DNA of 46,231 nt from Staphylococcus coagulans (GTDB lineage: Bacteria > Bacillota > Bacilli > Staphylococcales > Staphylococcaceae), in assembly GCF_002901995.1 (NCBI RefSeq), contig NZ_PPQN01000033.1:1-46231 (forward strand), written 5' to 3'. The position numbers were made by a program, and so were the translations under genes. This document shows, one piece after another, positions 18,045 to 27,022 of this stretch (position 1 is the stretch's first letter; each line of letters begins with the position of its first letter). Under the pieces are notes generated by a model. The model had not been told where the DNA came from, ran no database searches, and saw only the letters and a program-made list of their open reading frames with translations.

Positions 18045-18845
18045 ATGTATGATTTTACGAAGTTAGAAACATTTATCGGTTTGAATAAGCCCGCTCATTT
18101 TGAACCGACATTAGAGCATTTGAATCATTATATTCGTCAATATGTGTTACATGTCCCGTTTGAAAATATCAATGTTCAAAATCGTTTACCTCTTGCTGTG
18201 AATAATGCATCCATGATTCAAAAAATAACAGAACGGCATCAAGGGGGAATCTGTTATGAAAACAATCGACTCACATACGAGTATTTGAGTCAACACGGCT
18301 ATGATATGCATTTCATTGCGGCTACTGTTAATCAAGGTGAAGAAAAAGGATGGGCTGCTGAAAATGTTCATATGACAACCATTGCAACACTCAATGGAAC
18401 ACGTTATTTAGTTGAAACCGGCTTTGGCGAATCCCCATTAATGGCCGTTCCACTTAATGGCGAAATTGTAGAAGATACAGCAAAGCGACAAGTCTATAAA
18501 ATCAAATATATTGATAATACAACATTTGACTTACTTAAAAAAATGAATGACCAATGGGTAATTCAATATCGTGCGGTTGATCGTTATTTAAAATTTAGAG
18601 ACTTTGAAAATGCAATGGTTTATAACCAAACAAGTTTAGATTCACATTTTGTAACGGACCCTTTACTTGTCAAAAATTGGGAAACAGGTCATGTAACGAT
18701 GACTGGAAGAAATTTAACAGTGACTGACCAAGGTAAAAAAGAAAAACATCCCGTAACTCGAGAAAATTATCGTCAATTTTTAGCTGATTATTTTAACATT
18801 ACGCATACACCAATTTTATTTTTTGAACCTGAGGAAACAGAGTAG
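18045..18845 (+). CDS. nat: Arylamine N-acetyltransferase with a Cys-His-Glu triad
   Basis: Transfers acetyl from acetyl-CoA to arylamines or hydrazines through a cysteine acetyl-enzyme. ATG 18045 gives 266 residues and lies nine bases after AAGGGAG; the ATG two codons earlier is too close. The catalytic Cys is C70 in RHQGGICYENN and the His is H109 in ENVHMTT. The third triad position, normally Asp in the VDVGFG motif, is E124 in YLVETGFGES. A natural Cys-His-Glu triad has been reported in a Bacillus NAT, so the enzyme may still be active. An esterase follows 20 bases downstream, probably in the same transcript. Confidence 0.9.
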   Translation: MYDFTKLETFIGLNKPAHFEPTLEHLNHYIRQYVLHVPFENINVQNRLPLAVNNASMIQKITERHQGGICYENNRLTYEYLSQHGYDMHFIAATVNQGEEKGWAAENVHMTTIATLNGTRYLVETGFGESPLMAVPLNGEIVEDTAKRQVYKIKYIDNTTFDLLKKMNDQWVIQYRAVDRYLKFRDFENAMVYNQTSLDSHFVTDPLLVKNWETGHVTMTGRNLTVTDQGKKEKHPVTRENYRQFLADYFNITHTPILFFEPEETE

Positions 18846-18865
18846 AGAGAAAGGAAGCCTTAAAT

Positions 18866-19816
18866 ATGGAATTGCCTTATATTGATAAATTGGATCGTGA
18901 CTTACGTGACTTCGCCTCAACAATGTATGGCACCACACTTTCAACCGAAACTTTACAAGCTTATCGTCAACAAGTCCTTCGCCATGCCAAGACCTCAGTT
19001 GACGCTGACTTGGATGTAACGATTGATAAGCAAACTTTATCGACTGAAGCAGGAGAGGTCGATGTGTTGCTGTTCAACCCCCATCAAAGTCAACAACGAC
19101 GGCCTGTTTATCTCTATATGCATGGCGGTGGCACAATCTCTGGTGGTGCACATTTGGATAATCAAGACAATGCACGTCTTGCACATGACCTCAATTGTCT
19201 CGTTGTGTCTATTGACTATCACCTTGCCCCTGAGACCGTATTTCCCGGGCAATTAAATGAATGTTATGGTGTGTTGAAATGGGTCGTTCAACATGCGGAT
19301 GCGCTATATATCGATGTGTCGCGCATTGCCATTGGCGGTAGTAGCGCAGGTGGCTTACTCTCTGCTAGCTTGGCACAACTCGCACAAGACCGTCATGAAA
19401 TCAATATCGTATTCCAAAATCTGCATATTCCAATGTTGGACATTGCGACAACCTATCAATGGCCCACTAATCCTTATGTAGGTCATTACGGTTGGACATA
19501 TGAAATGAATGCATTTGCGTGGCAACAATATCTCGGCGAAACATTCGAGAAAACAACGCTTCCACCTTACGCAGTCCCTGCGCAACGACAAGATGTGTCA
19601 CAATTACCTGCGACGCTGATTACGGTAGGTAGCTTAGATTTATTTGTCGATGAAGCAATTCAGTATGCACAACGTTTGATACAAGCAGGTGTATCGACTG
19701 AACTGCATATATACCCTGGCTTATTTCACCTTGGTGAACTTATTCCTGAAGCACGTGTGGCACGCCAAATCTATCATGATCGTGTCAATGCGTTGAAACG
19801 GGCATTTTATGACTAA
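18866..19816 (+). CDS. Alpha/beta hydrolase, HSL-type esterase
   Basis: A 316-residue cytoplasmic carboxylesterase/lipase-like protein. It has the oxyanion-hole motif MHGGGT at 85-90, SIDYHLAPE, the nucleophile S160 in GGSSAGG, and a C-terminal Asp (GSLDLFVDEA) and His (LFHLGE) completing the triad. AGAAAGGAAG lies before its ATG. It follows nat closely and ends at a strong terminator. Its substrate cannot be told from sequence. Confidence 0.88.
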   Translation: MELPYIDKLDRDLRDFASTMYGTTLSTETLQAYRQQVLRHAKTSVDADLDVTIDKQTLSTEAGEVDVLLFNPHQSQQRRPVYLYMHGGGTISGGAHLDNQDNARLAHDLNCLVVSIDYHLAPETVFPGQLNECYGVLKWVVQHADALYIDVSRIAIGGSSAGGLLSASLAQLAQDRHEINIVFQNLHIPMLDIATTYQWPTNPYVGHYGWTYEMNAFAWQQYLGETFEKTTLPPYAVPAQRQDVSQLPATLITVGSLDLFVDEAIQYAQRLIQAGVSTELHIYPGLFHLGELIPEARVARQIYHDRVNALKRAFYD

Positions 19817-19823
19817 AACGTGC

Positions 19824-19888
19824 TAAGCGTCTGAATCTGGATTGTAACTATACTTTTCAAGTGACATGCCAATGATTCAGACGCTTAT
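19824..19888. terminator. Two-way terminator between esterase and nadA
   Basis: AAGCGTCTGAATC and GATTCAGACGCTT form a 13-bp stem with a long loop, with A/T-rich flanks on both sides, placed between convergent genes. Confidence 0.75.
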
Positions 19889-19903
19889 TGTTTATCTCTT
19901 ATA

Positions 19904-21004
19904 TTATGTGATACTGAGCATACGATCTAAACTTTGTTTCGCATACTTCGCAGTTTCTTGGTCTACCTTAATAATTTGATCTCGGTCTCCATCCATAATC
20001 TTATCTAAACACCACGCAAGATGAGGTAAATCAATGCGATTCATTGTCAAACACGCACACATCAGTGGGTTTAACGATTCAATATGCAGATCCGTATACG
20101 TCTTTTTCAATCGCTCTACGAGATTCATCTCTGTCCCAATGAGCCAATACGACCCCTTTGGTGCATTTTTAATCTTATCGATAATATAACGTGTTGAACC
20201 TGCATAATCTGCTGCTTGAACCACATCAAACGGACATTCTGGATGCACGAGCACGTTTACTTCTGGATTTTTTTCACGCCCAATTTCAATATGCGCTTTA
20301 TGAAATTTCTCATGAACAGAACAATGTCCTTTCCACAATACAATACGTAACTGATCATCACGTCCGTCGTAATCTAATTGTTTTTTAATCGGATCCCAGA
20401 CTGCCATATGTTCTAAAGGTACACCTAATTCATAGGCAGTATTACGACCTAAATGTTGATCAGGCAAAAACAAAATCGTTTTACCTTGTTGCAACGCCCA
20501 TTTAACAACTGATTTTGCATTACCACTTGTGACACAAGAACCTCCATGTTCACCCACAAATTTCTTAATGGCTGCTGTCGAATTAACATAAGTGAGTGGC
20601 AAAATATCTAGATGATATTGTTGTGTAAGAACATCATAGCTATGAAGCGCTTGTTGAATATTCGCCATATCCGCCATGGAACATCCTGCAGATAAATCGG
20701 GCAAATAAATATCTTGATGGTCGTCTGTGAGTATATCTGCCGTTTCTGCCATAAAATGCACACCGTTAAATACAAAATATTCCGCTTGCGTGTTTGCTTT
20801 ACAAATACGTGCTAACTCTAATGAATCACCCGTAATATCAGCAAATTGAACCACTTCATCTTTTTGATAATGATGTGTCGGCATAAACAAACGGTCTCCC
20901 AATGTGTCTTTAATCGATTGAATATGATTTTCCAACTCTGCTTGTGTCATTTTCAAATAGTGTTCAGGAATAGATTTTGTCGCTGTTAACATCGGATTAA
21001 ACAA
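19904..21004 (-). CDS. nadA: Quinolinate synthase NadA
   Basis: A [4Fe-4S] enzyme that condenses iminoaspartate with dihydroxyacetone phosphate to quinolinate. The 366 residues include HHYQKDEVVQFAD, the cysteine regions AGCSMADMANI, GGSCVTSGNA, HPECPFDV and MCACLTMNRIDL, and PDQHLGRNTAYELG. TTG 21004 directly follows the nadC stop; an ATG lies four codons further in. It is the last gene of the nadB-nadC-nadA operon. Confidence 0.95.
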   Translation of the reverse strand: MFNPMLTATKSIPEHYLKMTQAELENHIQSIKDTLGDRLFMPTHHYQKDEVVQFADITGDSLELARICKANTQAEYFVFNGVHFMAETADILTDDHQDIYLPDLSAGCSMADMANIQQALHSYDVLTQQYHLDILPLTYVNSTAAIKKFVGEHGGSCVTSGNAKSVVKWALQQGKTILFLPDQHLGRNTAYELGVPLEHMAVWDPIKKQLDYDGRDDQLRIVLWKGHCSVHEKFHKAHIEIGREKNPEVNVLVHPECPFDVVQAADYAGSTRYIIDKIKNAPKGSYWLIGTEMNLVERLKKTYTDLHIESLNPLMCACLTMNRIDLPHLAWCLDKIMDGDRDQIIKVDQETAKYAKQSLDRMLSIT

Positions 21005-21838
21005 TTACATCACAACCTTTGCAGAAATATCAAGCGCTTTTGAAGCATAAAATAAAGCACCCATAGAAATAAAATCAACACCCGCTTCGGCATACGCGAC
21101 AATATTCTCTTCGTTGATATTGCCCGAAGCCTCCGTTTGAATAAAATCTGGAACGAGATGAATATGCTGCTGTATCCACTCTGGTTGTTGATTATCAAAC
21201 ATAATGACATCTACACCTGCTGCTATCGCTGTTTTCAACATCGTTTCATTTTCGATTTCAACTTCTAGCTTATCCATTGGGCCTAAAAAGCCTTTAGCTT
21301 TTTCAATCGCTTCTTTCATTGAACCACTAAAATCAATATGATTGTCTTTTAACATCAAACCATCATTCAATGAACGTCGATGATTCAATCCGCCTCCAAC
21401 AGTTACCGCATACTTTTCAAAGATTGCTAGTCCAGGCGTTGTTTTACGTGTATCGACAATACGTGCATCGGTATGGGCAATTTGTTGTGAGATGCGTTGT
21501 GTCATCGTCGCAATTCCAGACATGCGCTGTATCAAATTTAATACGATACGTTCCATCGTTAAAAGCGTCGGAATCGTGCCTGTAATTTCTGCGATAATCT
21601 CTCCAACCTGCACGGATGCACCATCTTTAATCTTTTGATCCACTTCAGTCGTTGGATCAAGTAATGCAAAAGCTTCTGCAATGATGACTTCTCCACAAAA
21701 TATGCCCGCTTCTTTCGCTTTAATCATGAGTGTGCCTTCTGAATAGCGATCAAAAATGCGCGTCGCCAAATCTCCCTGTTGGTTATCTTCAATGTAATAT
21801 TGATTGATTTTTTCTCTGACGGACAACCGATTTAACAT
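21005..21838 (-). CDS. nadC: Nicotinate-nucleotide pyrophosphorylase NadC
   Basis: Makes nicotinate mononucleotide from quinolinate and PRPP. The 277 residues show ERIVLNLIQRMSGIAT, the DTRKTTPGL motif, the GGGLNHRRSLNDGLMLKDNH phosphate/quinolinate site, and EASGNINEENI. GGGGAGG lies eight bases before ATG, and the gene overlaps nadB by 50 bases. Confidence 0.95.
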   Translation of the reverse strand: MLNRLSVREKINQYYIEDNQQGDLATRIFDRYSEGTLMIKAKEAGIFCGEVIIAEAFALLDPTTEVDQKIKDGASVQVGEIIAEITGTIPTLLTMERIVLNLIQRMSGIATMTQRISQQIAHTDARIVDTRKTTPGLAIFEKYAVTVGGGLNHRRSLNDGLMLKDNHIDFSGSMKEAIEKAKGFLGPMDKLEVEIENETMLKTAIAAGVDVIMFDNQQPEWIQQHIHLVPDFIQTEASGNINEENIVAYAEAGVDFISMGALFYASKALDISAKVVM

Positions 21839-23357
21839 GTTCTTGACCTCCCCTATTCATTTCTATCACTTTGTCTTGCCATTCTGTTTCACGTGTTGGA
21901 TAATCTTTTCGATAATGTACACCTCTTGACTCTTCTCGTCTTAATGCGGAATGGCATATCGTCTGTAACAACTTAAGAATACTGTAATTTTGCCATGTTT
22001 CATGAGTGACTGTGCTTGTTTGGGGTGCATCATCTAATAACGTTTCAATCATTTGCAAATAGTGTGCCATCGCTTTTTGTTCACGCTCGACACCTAAAAC
22101 TTCAAAGCTATATTGTTGTACTTTTTGCACATGCTGCCGCTGAATGATTGGAATATGACACACCCGTTCTTGTGGTTCCCAATTTACATGCACTAAATGC
22201 TGATTAATCACTTCCGCGCAGTTCGCTCCCATGACTAAGCCTTCTAACAATGAATTACTCGCTAAACGATTCGCACCATGGAAATTAGTACAAGCGGCTT
22301 CCCCAATCGCAAACACATTCTCGATTTGCGTTTGGCCATGAATATTTGCTTGAATCCCTCCAACCGTATAATGCGCACCAGGCGTAATAGGAATTCTTTT
22401 TTCTGCTAATGCTTGAGGCATGTCTCGTTGAATTGCTTTAAAAATGGTAGGGAAACGTTGTTCAAAATGTGCCACTTCACTGATGTCGATGTAACATTGG
22501 TGACCTTGCTGTTGTTGTTGAAAAATAGCACGACTCGTCACATCTCGAGGTGCCAAACTTTTCATAGGGTGGATATCATCCATGAATGCAACATTCTCAT
22601 CATTGATTAACACGCCTCCCGCGCCACGTACAGCTTCTGAGACGAGACCATAAGCTTGATCAGGTGTCCCTAGCAATGTTGGGTGAAATTGAATCATCTC
22701 CATACTTTCTAGTGTCAATTGATGACGTAAAGCAATCACAGCACCGGTCGCCACACTCTCAGACACATTCGAATGTGTTGTAAAAACATTACTCACACCT
22801 CCAGATGCAAATACCACAGCATCTGCTTCAATCGTGCGCTGGATTTGATTTTCATCGATAGCTAAAACGCCACACACTTCATTATGACTATTTTTGACAA
22901 GGTCGATGACTTCCATCGCTTCGTGTATTGTGAAACGTGGATGACTCAAATGATGCACCATATGTTGCGCGATGTAGTAACCTGTCTGGTCCCCACCAGC
23001 ATGTAAAATTCTAGGTTTCTGATGTGCGCCTTCCATACCATAAAGCAAGTGTTGTATTTCGTCTCTATCAAACGGCAAACCTTCATCTATCAACTGTTCG
23101 ATAAGCGGATAACTTTGTTGGATGACCGTTTTAAGCATGTGAAGATCTCCCATTTGCGCCCCTGCTTCAAATGTATCACGTGCATGCTGTTCACCTTGAT
23201 CTTCTTCATATTTTGAAAAACAGATGCCTCCTTGTGCAAAGTAACTATTATTTTGACTCAGACGGTCTTTAGTGACACAAATCACTTCAATGTCTGACTT
23301 CAAAGCGCGTATGAATGATAAAGCTGCAATACCACTACCGACAATAATAACACGCAA
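21789..23357 (-). CDS. nadB: L-aspartate oxidase NadB
   Basis: A flavoprotein that oxidises L-aspartate to iminoaspartate, the first step of NAD synthesis. The true start is TTG 23357 (522 residues): AGAGGTG sits eight bases upstream and the N terminus then begins with the FAD-binding beta strand VIIVGSGIAALSF. The longer frame adds 30 residues with no family match. Further marks are NNSYFAQGG, the HFHPT-like MIQFHPTLLG, PITPGAHYTVGGI and HGANRLASNSLLEGLV. Confidence 0.93.
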   Translation of the reverse strand: MRVIIVGSGIAALSFIRALKSDIEVICVTKDRLSQNNSYFAQGGICFSKYEEDQGEQHARDTFEAGAQMGDLHMLKTVIQQSYPLIEQLIDEGLPFDRDEIQHLLYGMEGAHQKPRILHAGGDQTGYYIAQHMVHHLSHPRFTIHEAMEVIDLVKNSHNEVCGVLAIDENQIQRTIEADAVVFASGGVSNVFTTHSNVSESVATGAVIALRHQLTLESMEMIQFHPTLLGTPDQAYGLVSEAVRGAGGVLINDENVAFMDDIHPMKSLAPRDVTSRAIFQQQQQGHQCYIDISEVAHFEQRFPTIFKAIQRDMPQALAEKRIPITPGAHYTVGGIQANIHGQTQIENVFAIGEAACTNFHGANRLASNSLLEGLVMGANCAEVINQHLVHVNWEPQERVCHIPIIQRQHVQKVQQYSFEVLGVEREQKAMAHYLQMIETLLDDAPQTSTVTHETWQNYSILKLLQTICHSALRREESRGVHYRKDYPTRETEWQDKVIEMNRGGQEHVKSVVRQRKNQSILH

Positions 23358-23463
23358 TTTATTTACACCTCTATTTACACTAATATATACATATATGTTA
23401 ACATTTATATACGCACTGATTTTGTCACAAAAAAACGATAAATGCAAGTGGAGGAAAAAAATA
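23358..23463. promoter_or_regulatory. Divergent nadB / nifS control region
   Basis: The 106 bases contain ACATATATGT and TGTTAACA palindromes (about 23388-23405) and two GTGTAAATA copies on the minus strand. With the NAD repressor gene niaR beside it, this is the likely NiaR operator region. I cannot assign the exact site. Confidence 0.45.
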
Positions 23464-24570
23464 ATGATTTATTTAGACAATGCGTCGACAACTAAACCTG
23501 ATTCTGAAGTGCTATCGCTCTATCAAGAAGCACAAGCCTCAATGTACTTTAATAGCGAAAGTCTACACATTGGCGGAGAAATGATAAAAGAAACACTCCA
23601 TTCATGTCGGACTTATATTCAACGCTACTTTAATACGACGAAAGAGATACTTTTTACGACAAGCGGTTCACACGCCAACTTAATCGCGATACAAAATTAT
23701 TTAACGTCACACAAACAAGGGACCGTCGTGGTCTCCCCTTATGAGCACCCTTCTATATGGGCTGCACTTGCGCAATACGAACCTCAAATTACGGTCGTTC
23801 AAATGCCATTAAACGACCAAGCTGAAATTGATATCGCTGCGCTCGAACAGTTGCTCAATCAAGACACTTTATTAGTCATCGCACAGCACGTTAATTCTGA
23901 GACAGGCTACATCTTACCTATTGAAGCGATAGCGACACTGGCACATCAGTACCATATTCCTTTTCATGTGGACGGTGTTCAAGCCGTACAAAAGATTGAA
24001 CGCACATCACTCGATCAAATCTGTACTTCCTATTCGTTTTCTGGGCATAAATTCCATGGGACAAAAGGGAGCGGTGTAGTCGCCATGTCTCATGCTTATG
24101 TCCGTCCTTTAAATCAACATTATTTTCATGAACAGGGAACACGTAATGGTACACTAGACTTGCCTAGTATTATTGCGCTGACGAAAGCTTTGACCTTAAC
24201 ATCGCATTTCGACCATTTACAACGTCTCCACCACTATGCAAAACAGCGCGCTGAAATGATTGGTTTCACAGTCTTAACGTTCACACAGCAAGCACCCCAT
24301 ATTTTAGGTTTAATGACACCTCACTTTGAAGGTCAATGGTTAATGCAGTCACTGTCTAGTCGGAATATATGCATTTCCACTGGAACAGCCTGTGGTCATG
24401 GGGTATTATTGAGTCAAGGCCTGATTCATAAAATCCAACATGACCAACTACAACCTGATCAATATATTAGAATTTCATTTTCAAAAGAAACGACAATCGA
24501 TGAAATTGATCAGTGCTTTAGTCAAATTGATCATATTTTTAAAGGGGTGGCCACCAATGAGTCCAGCTGA
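23464..24570 (+). CDS. nifS: NifS/IscS-type cysteine desulfurase of the nad locus
   Basis: A PLP enzyme that provides sulfur, probably for the NadA iron-sulfur cluster. ATG 23464 (368 residues) follows GGAGG; the frame upstream lies in the divergent promoter region. Marks are IYLDNASTTKPD, the PLP lysine in SFSGHKFHGTKGSG and the active cysteine in STGTACGHGV. Placement beside nadBCA and niaR repeats the Bacillus subtilis nad arrangement. Confidence 0.92.
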   Translation: MIYLDNASTTKPDSEVLSLYQEAQASMYFNSESLHIGGEMIKETLHSCRTYIQRYFNTTKEILFTTSGSHANLIAIQNYLTSHKQGTVVVSPYEHPSIWAALAQYEPQITVVQMPLNDQAEIDIAALEQLLNQDTLLVIAQHVNSETGYILPIEAIATLAHQYHIPFHVDGVQAVQKIERTSLDQICTSYSFSGHKFHGTKGSGVVAMSHAYVRPLNQHYFHEQGTRNGTLDLPSIIALTKALTLTSHFDHLQRLHHYAKQRAEMIGFTVLTFTQQAPHILGLMTPHFEGQWLMQSLSSRNICISTGTACGHGVLLSQGLIHKIQHDQLQPDQYIRISFSKETTIDEIDQCFSQIDHIFKGVATNESS

Positions 24571-25084
24571 AAAAAGACGCAAAAAAATAGTCGAGCTTCT
24601 TAAACAATCGGATAGACCCATTAAAGGTGGGGATCTGAGTGAAATGTTTGACGTTTCTCGACAAATTATTGTTAAAGATATTTCTCACTTAAAAACACAA
24701 GATTATCCAATTCACTCTACTAGCAAAGGTTATTTCTTCAATGATAAACCTCAAGGTAGGCCGTTTAAACGTGTCATCATGTGTGAGCATGACCACACGC
24801 AAATCGAAAAAGAATTAACATCCATTGTTGAAAATGGTGCCATGATTGATAATGTCTCTGTCGAACACCCTATTTACGGTACGATTCAAGCTGAATTGAT
24901 GATTGAATCCATTGAAAACATTCAATCCTTTGTTGAGGATATGGCAAAATATCAAGGCACAATGTTAGCAGAATTAACAGACTTGATTCATTTGCATACC
25001 ATTTCAGCAGATTCCGAAAAAATACTTGATAATGCCGTTCGAGACTTACAACAACAAGGTTTTATCGTTGACGTTCAATCATAA
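24557..25084 (+). CDS. niaR: NAD biosynthesis repressor NiaR (YrxA/NadR), 3H domain
   Basis: A 175-residue nicotinate-responsive repressor. An N-terminal winged helix (residues about 1-65, DLSEMFDVSRQIIVKDISHL) is followed by a 3H domain with its three histidine clusters: CEHDHTQ, SVEHPIYG and DLIHLHTIS. ATG 24557 overlaps the nifS end by 14 bases and follows GGGGTGG. It should repress nadBCA and its own operon when nicotinate is plentiful. Confidence 0.92.
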   Translation: MSPAEKRRKKIVELLKQSDRPIKGGDLSEMFDVSRQIIVKDISHLKTQDYPIHSTSKGYFFNDKPQGRPFKRVIMCEHDHTQIEKELTSIVENGAMIDNVSVEHPIYGTIQAELMIESIENIQSFVEDMAKYQGTMLAELTDLIHLHTISADSEKILDNAVRDLQQQGFIVDVQS

Positions 25085-25174
25085 TAAAAGATGACGCATT
25101 GATGATATGCGCTCAAAATAAAACCATCATGAGTTGTCACAACTTCAAACACGCGTTGTAGCTCACTTATCTAT

Positions 25175-25240
25175 AAAAAATATGCTCCTTTCAAAGTTTC
25201 CATGCTTTCAATGTCCACTTTGAAAAGAGCATATTTTCAT
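25175..25240. terminator. Terminator between niaR and the DASS transporter
   Basis: AAAATATGCTC and TTTGAAAG half-stems pair with CTTTGAAA and GAGCATATTTT, with A and T runs on both sides. It serves the convergent genes. Confidence 0.82.
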
Positions 25241-25318
25241 TTTCAAGCTCATTAAGCTCGAGGCATCAGCTGAAGACACATCTTCAAGTGCTGTATGATG
25301 GGTATCCTAAGCCTCAAC

Positions 25319-26743
25319 TTACATAATGCCAATCAGTTTCATCCAAAGCGAGCCAATACCTAACCAAATGATAAAATAAACAATACTTAATATAAAGTTC
25401 ATCGTCCACCAACGCTGTTGACTGACATAGCCTGATGCAAAAAGAATAGGTGCAGGCCCACTACTATAATGCGTTGTGGATGCAAGTAAGTTACCAAAAA
25501 AGCCAAGCATCAAAGCACTGAACAATGGTGGCGCACCCGCTGCTATTGCGATACCCAATAACGCTGCGTACATCGCACTGACGTGTGCGGTCGCACTTGC
25601 AAATAGATAATGTGAATAAAAATAGAAAATGACTAAAATTACCAATACAATCGGCCAACTGAGTCCACCTAAGCTGTGCGCGATCGCATGACTCAACCAA
25701 GGAATGAAGCCTAATTCATTCAATTGACCAGCCATAAGTACCAGTACTGAGAACCATATTAAAGTATTCCATGCCCCGGTTTCATTAAGAATATCTTTCC
25801 AATTCAACACACCTGTTAAAAGTAATAAAGATAATGCAATAAAAGCAGTGAGTGTTGTATCAATATGCACAAAACTTCCAATAATCCACAGAACAAGCGC
25901 AATGAAGAAAATTCCGATCATAAACTTTTCTTGTAATGCGATATTCCCCATTTTTTCTAATTCTTTTTCCGCCCAACTTTTGGCGTTTGGTGTTTCTTTA
26001 ATCGTTGGGGGATAGATTTTATAAATAATAAACGGTACAACAATTAAAGAAATCAAACCCGGTACTAAAGCGGCTAAAAACCAGTTCATCCATGTAATTT
26101 GTACTTTAGCTGTACTCTCTGCAAGATTCTGTGCTAATGGGTTACCGGCCATAGCTGTTAAAAACATTGCTGCTGTAATCAAATTACCTTGGAACTCTGT
26201 AAAAATAAGAAAAGCCCCCATTTTGCGCTCCGTATGATCTTTCGGCGACGAACCAAATGATTCCGATAAGGATTTAATGATGGGATACATAATTCCACCT
26301 GCACGTGCAGTATTACTCGGCGTCGCTGGTGCCAAAATCAAATCCACACCGACTAATGAATAGGCTAAGCCGAGTGTTTTCTTACCAAATATTTTAACAA
26401 AATGTAATGCGATTCGTTGTCCTAGCCCTGTTTTCACAAAACCCCTTGAAATAAAAAACGCAATCGCAATCAACCAAATGCTATTGTTGCCAAACCCTTG
26501 CACAGCCGTTTTCATATCAACAATGCCACAAGCGACCATCAGTGTAAAACCGATAATTGAAACAGCGCCAATCGGCATCGGCTGTGTAATACAAGCAATA
26601 ATCGTTGCTACGAAAATCGCCAACATATACCACGCTTGAGGATCCACTGCATCAGGCTTGAAAGGCATCAACACCCAAATCAATAAACCTACCACAATTG
26701 GAATAATAAATTTATGATACTTTACATTATTTTCCATAACCAT
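25319..26743 (-). CDS. DASS-family (SLC13) anion/dicarboxylate transporter
   Basis: A membrane transporter of 474 residues with about 11-13 hydrophobic segments. It resembles the CitT/SodiT branch of the divalent-anion:Na+ family (2-oxoglutarate, malate, succinate, tartrate or citrate exchange or symport). Visible marks are the first substrate loop LAPATPSNTARAGGI, the ITQPMPIGAVSIIG start region, and the second loop FFGNLLASTTHYSSGPAP. It stands alone between a terminator and the adhE control region. The substrate cannot be named from sequence. Confidence 0.88.
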   Translation of the reverse strand: MVMENNVKYHKFIIPIVVGLLIWVLMPFKPDAVDPQAWYMLAIFVATIIACITQPMPIGAVSIIGFTLMVACGIVDMKTAVQGFGNNSIWLIAIAFFISRGFVKTGLGQRIALHFVKIFGKKTLGLAYSLVGVDLILAPATPSNTARAGGIMYPIIKSLSESFGSSPKDHTERKMGAFLIFTEFQGNLITAAMFLTAMAGNPLAQNLAESTAKVQITWMNWFLAALVPGLISLIVVPFIIYKIYPPTIKETPNAKSWAEKELEKMGNIALQEKFMIGIFFIALVLWIIGSFVHIDTTLTAFIALSLLLLTGVLNWKDILNETGAWNTLIWFSVLVLMAGQLNELGFIPWLSHAIAHSLGGLSWPIVLVILVIFYFYSHYLFASATAHVSAMYAALLGIAIAAGAPPLFSALMLGFFGNLLASTTHYSSGPAPILFASGYVSQQRWWTMNFILSIVYFIIWLGIGSLWMKLIGIM

Positions 26744-26953
26744 CTTCCTTTTATTTTTTTAAATGATTATTATATACCAATAGTAACATAGCCCGTTCTC
26801 ATAAATAAATCGACACTCTTAAAATATTCACAGTTTTTTAACAAATATAAAATTAAGAATAAAAGTGCTTATATGCTAACGTTTTTCTATACATATTATA
26901 ATAATAATTCACTGATTTTCTATTAAAAATTTATTTTCTTTATATGAAAAACC

Positions 26954-26982
26954 TTTACCTTTTTATAAGAGTATACTATAAT
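26954..26982 (+). promoter_or_regulatory. Promoter of adhE
   Basis: TTTACC (26954-26959) and TATAAT (26977-26982) are 17 bases apart, immediately upstream of the Rex box. Confidence 0.7.
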
Positions 26983-26984
26983 GA

Positions 26985-27002
26985 TTGTGAAATTATTCAC
27001 AA
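26985..27002. promoter_or_regulatory. Rex operator of adhE
   Basis: TTGTGAAATTATTCACAA is a perfect 18-bp match to the Rex box TTGTGAANNNNTTCACAA, placed at the transcription start. Rex releases DNA when NADH is high, so adhE should be induced by fermentation or oxygen loss. Confidence 0.93.
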
Positions 27003-27022
27003 TATAGTGGGAGGTATTCAAT

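Noticed and set aside
23272-23463. Long N-terminal extension of the NifS-like frame
   Set aside because: It covers the start of nadB on the other strand, while GGAGG and the family N terminus (IYLDNASTT) support ATG 23464.
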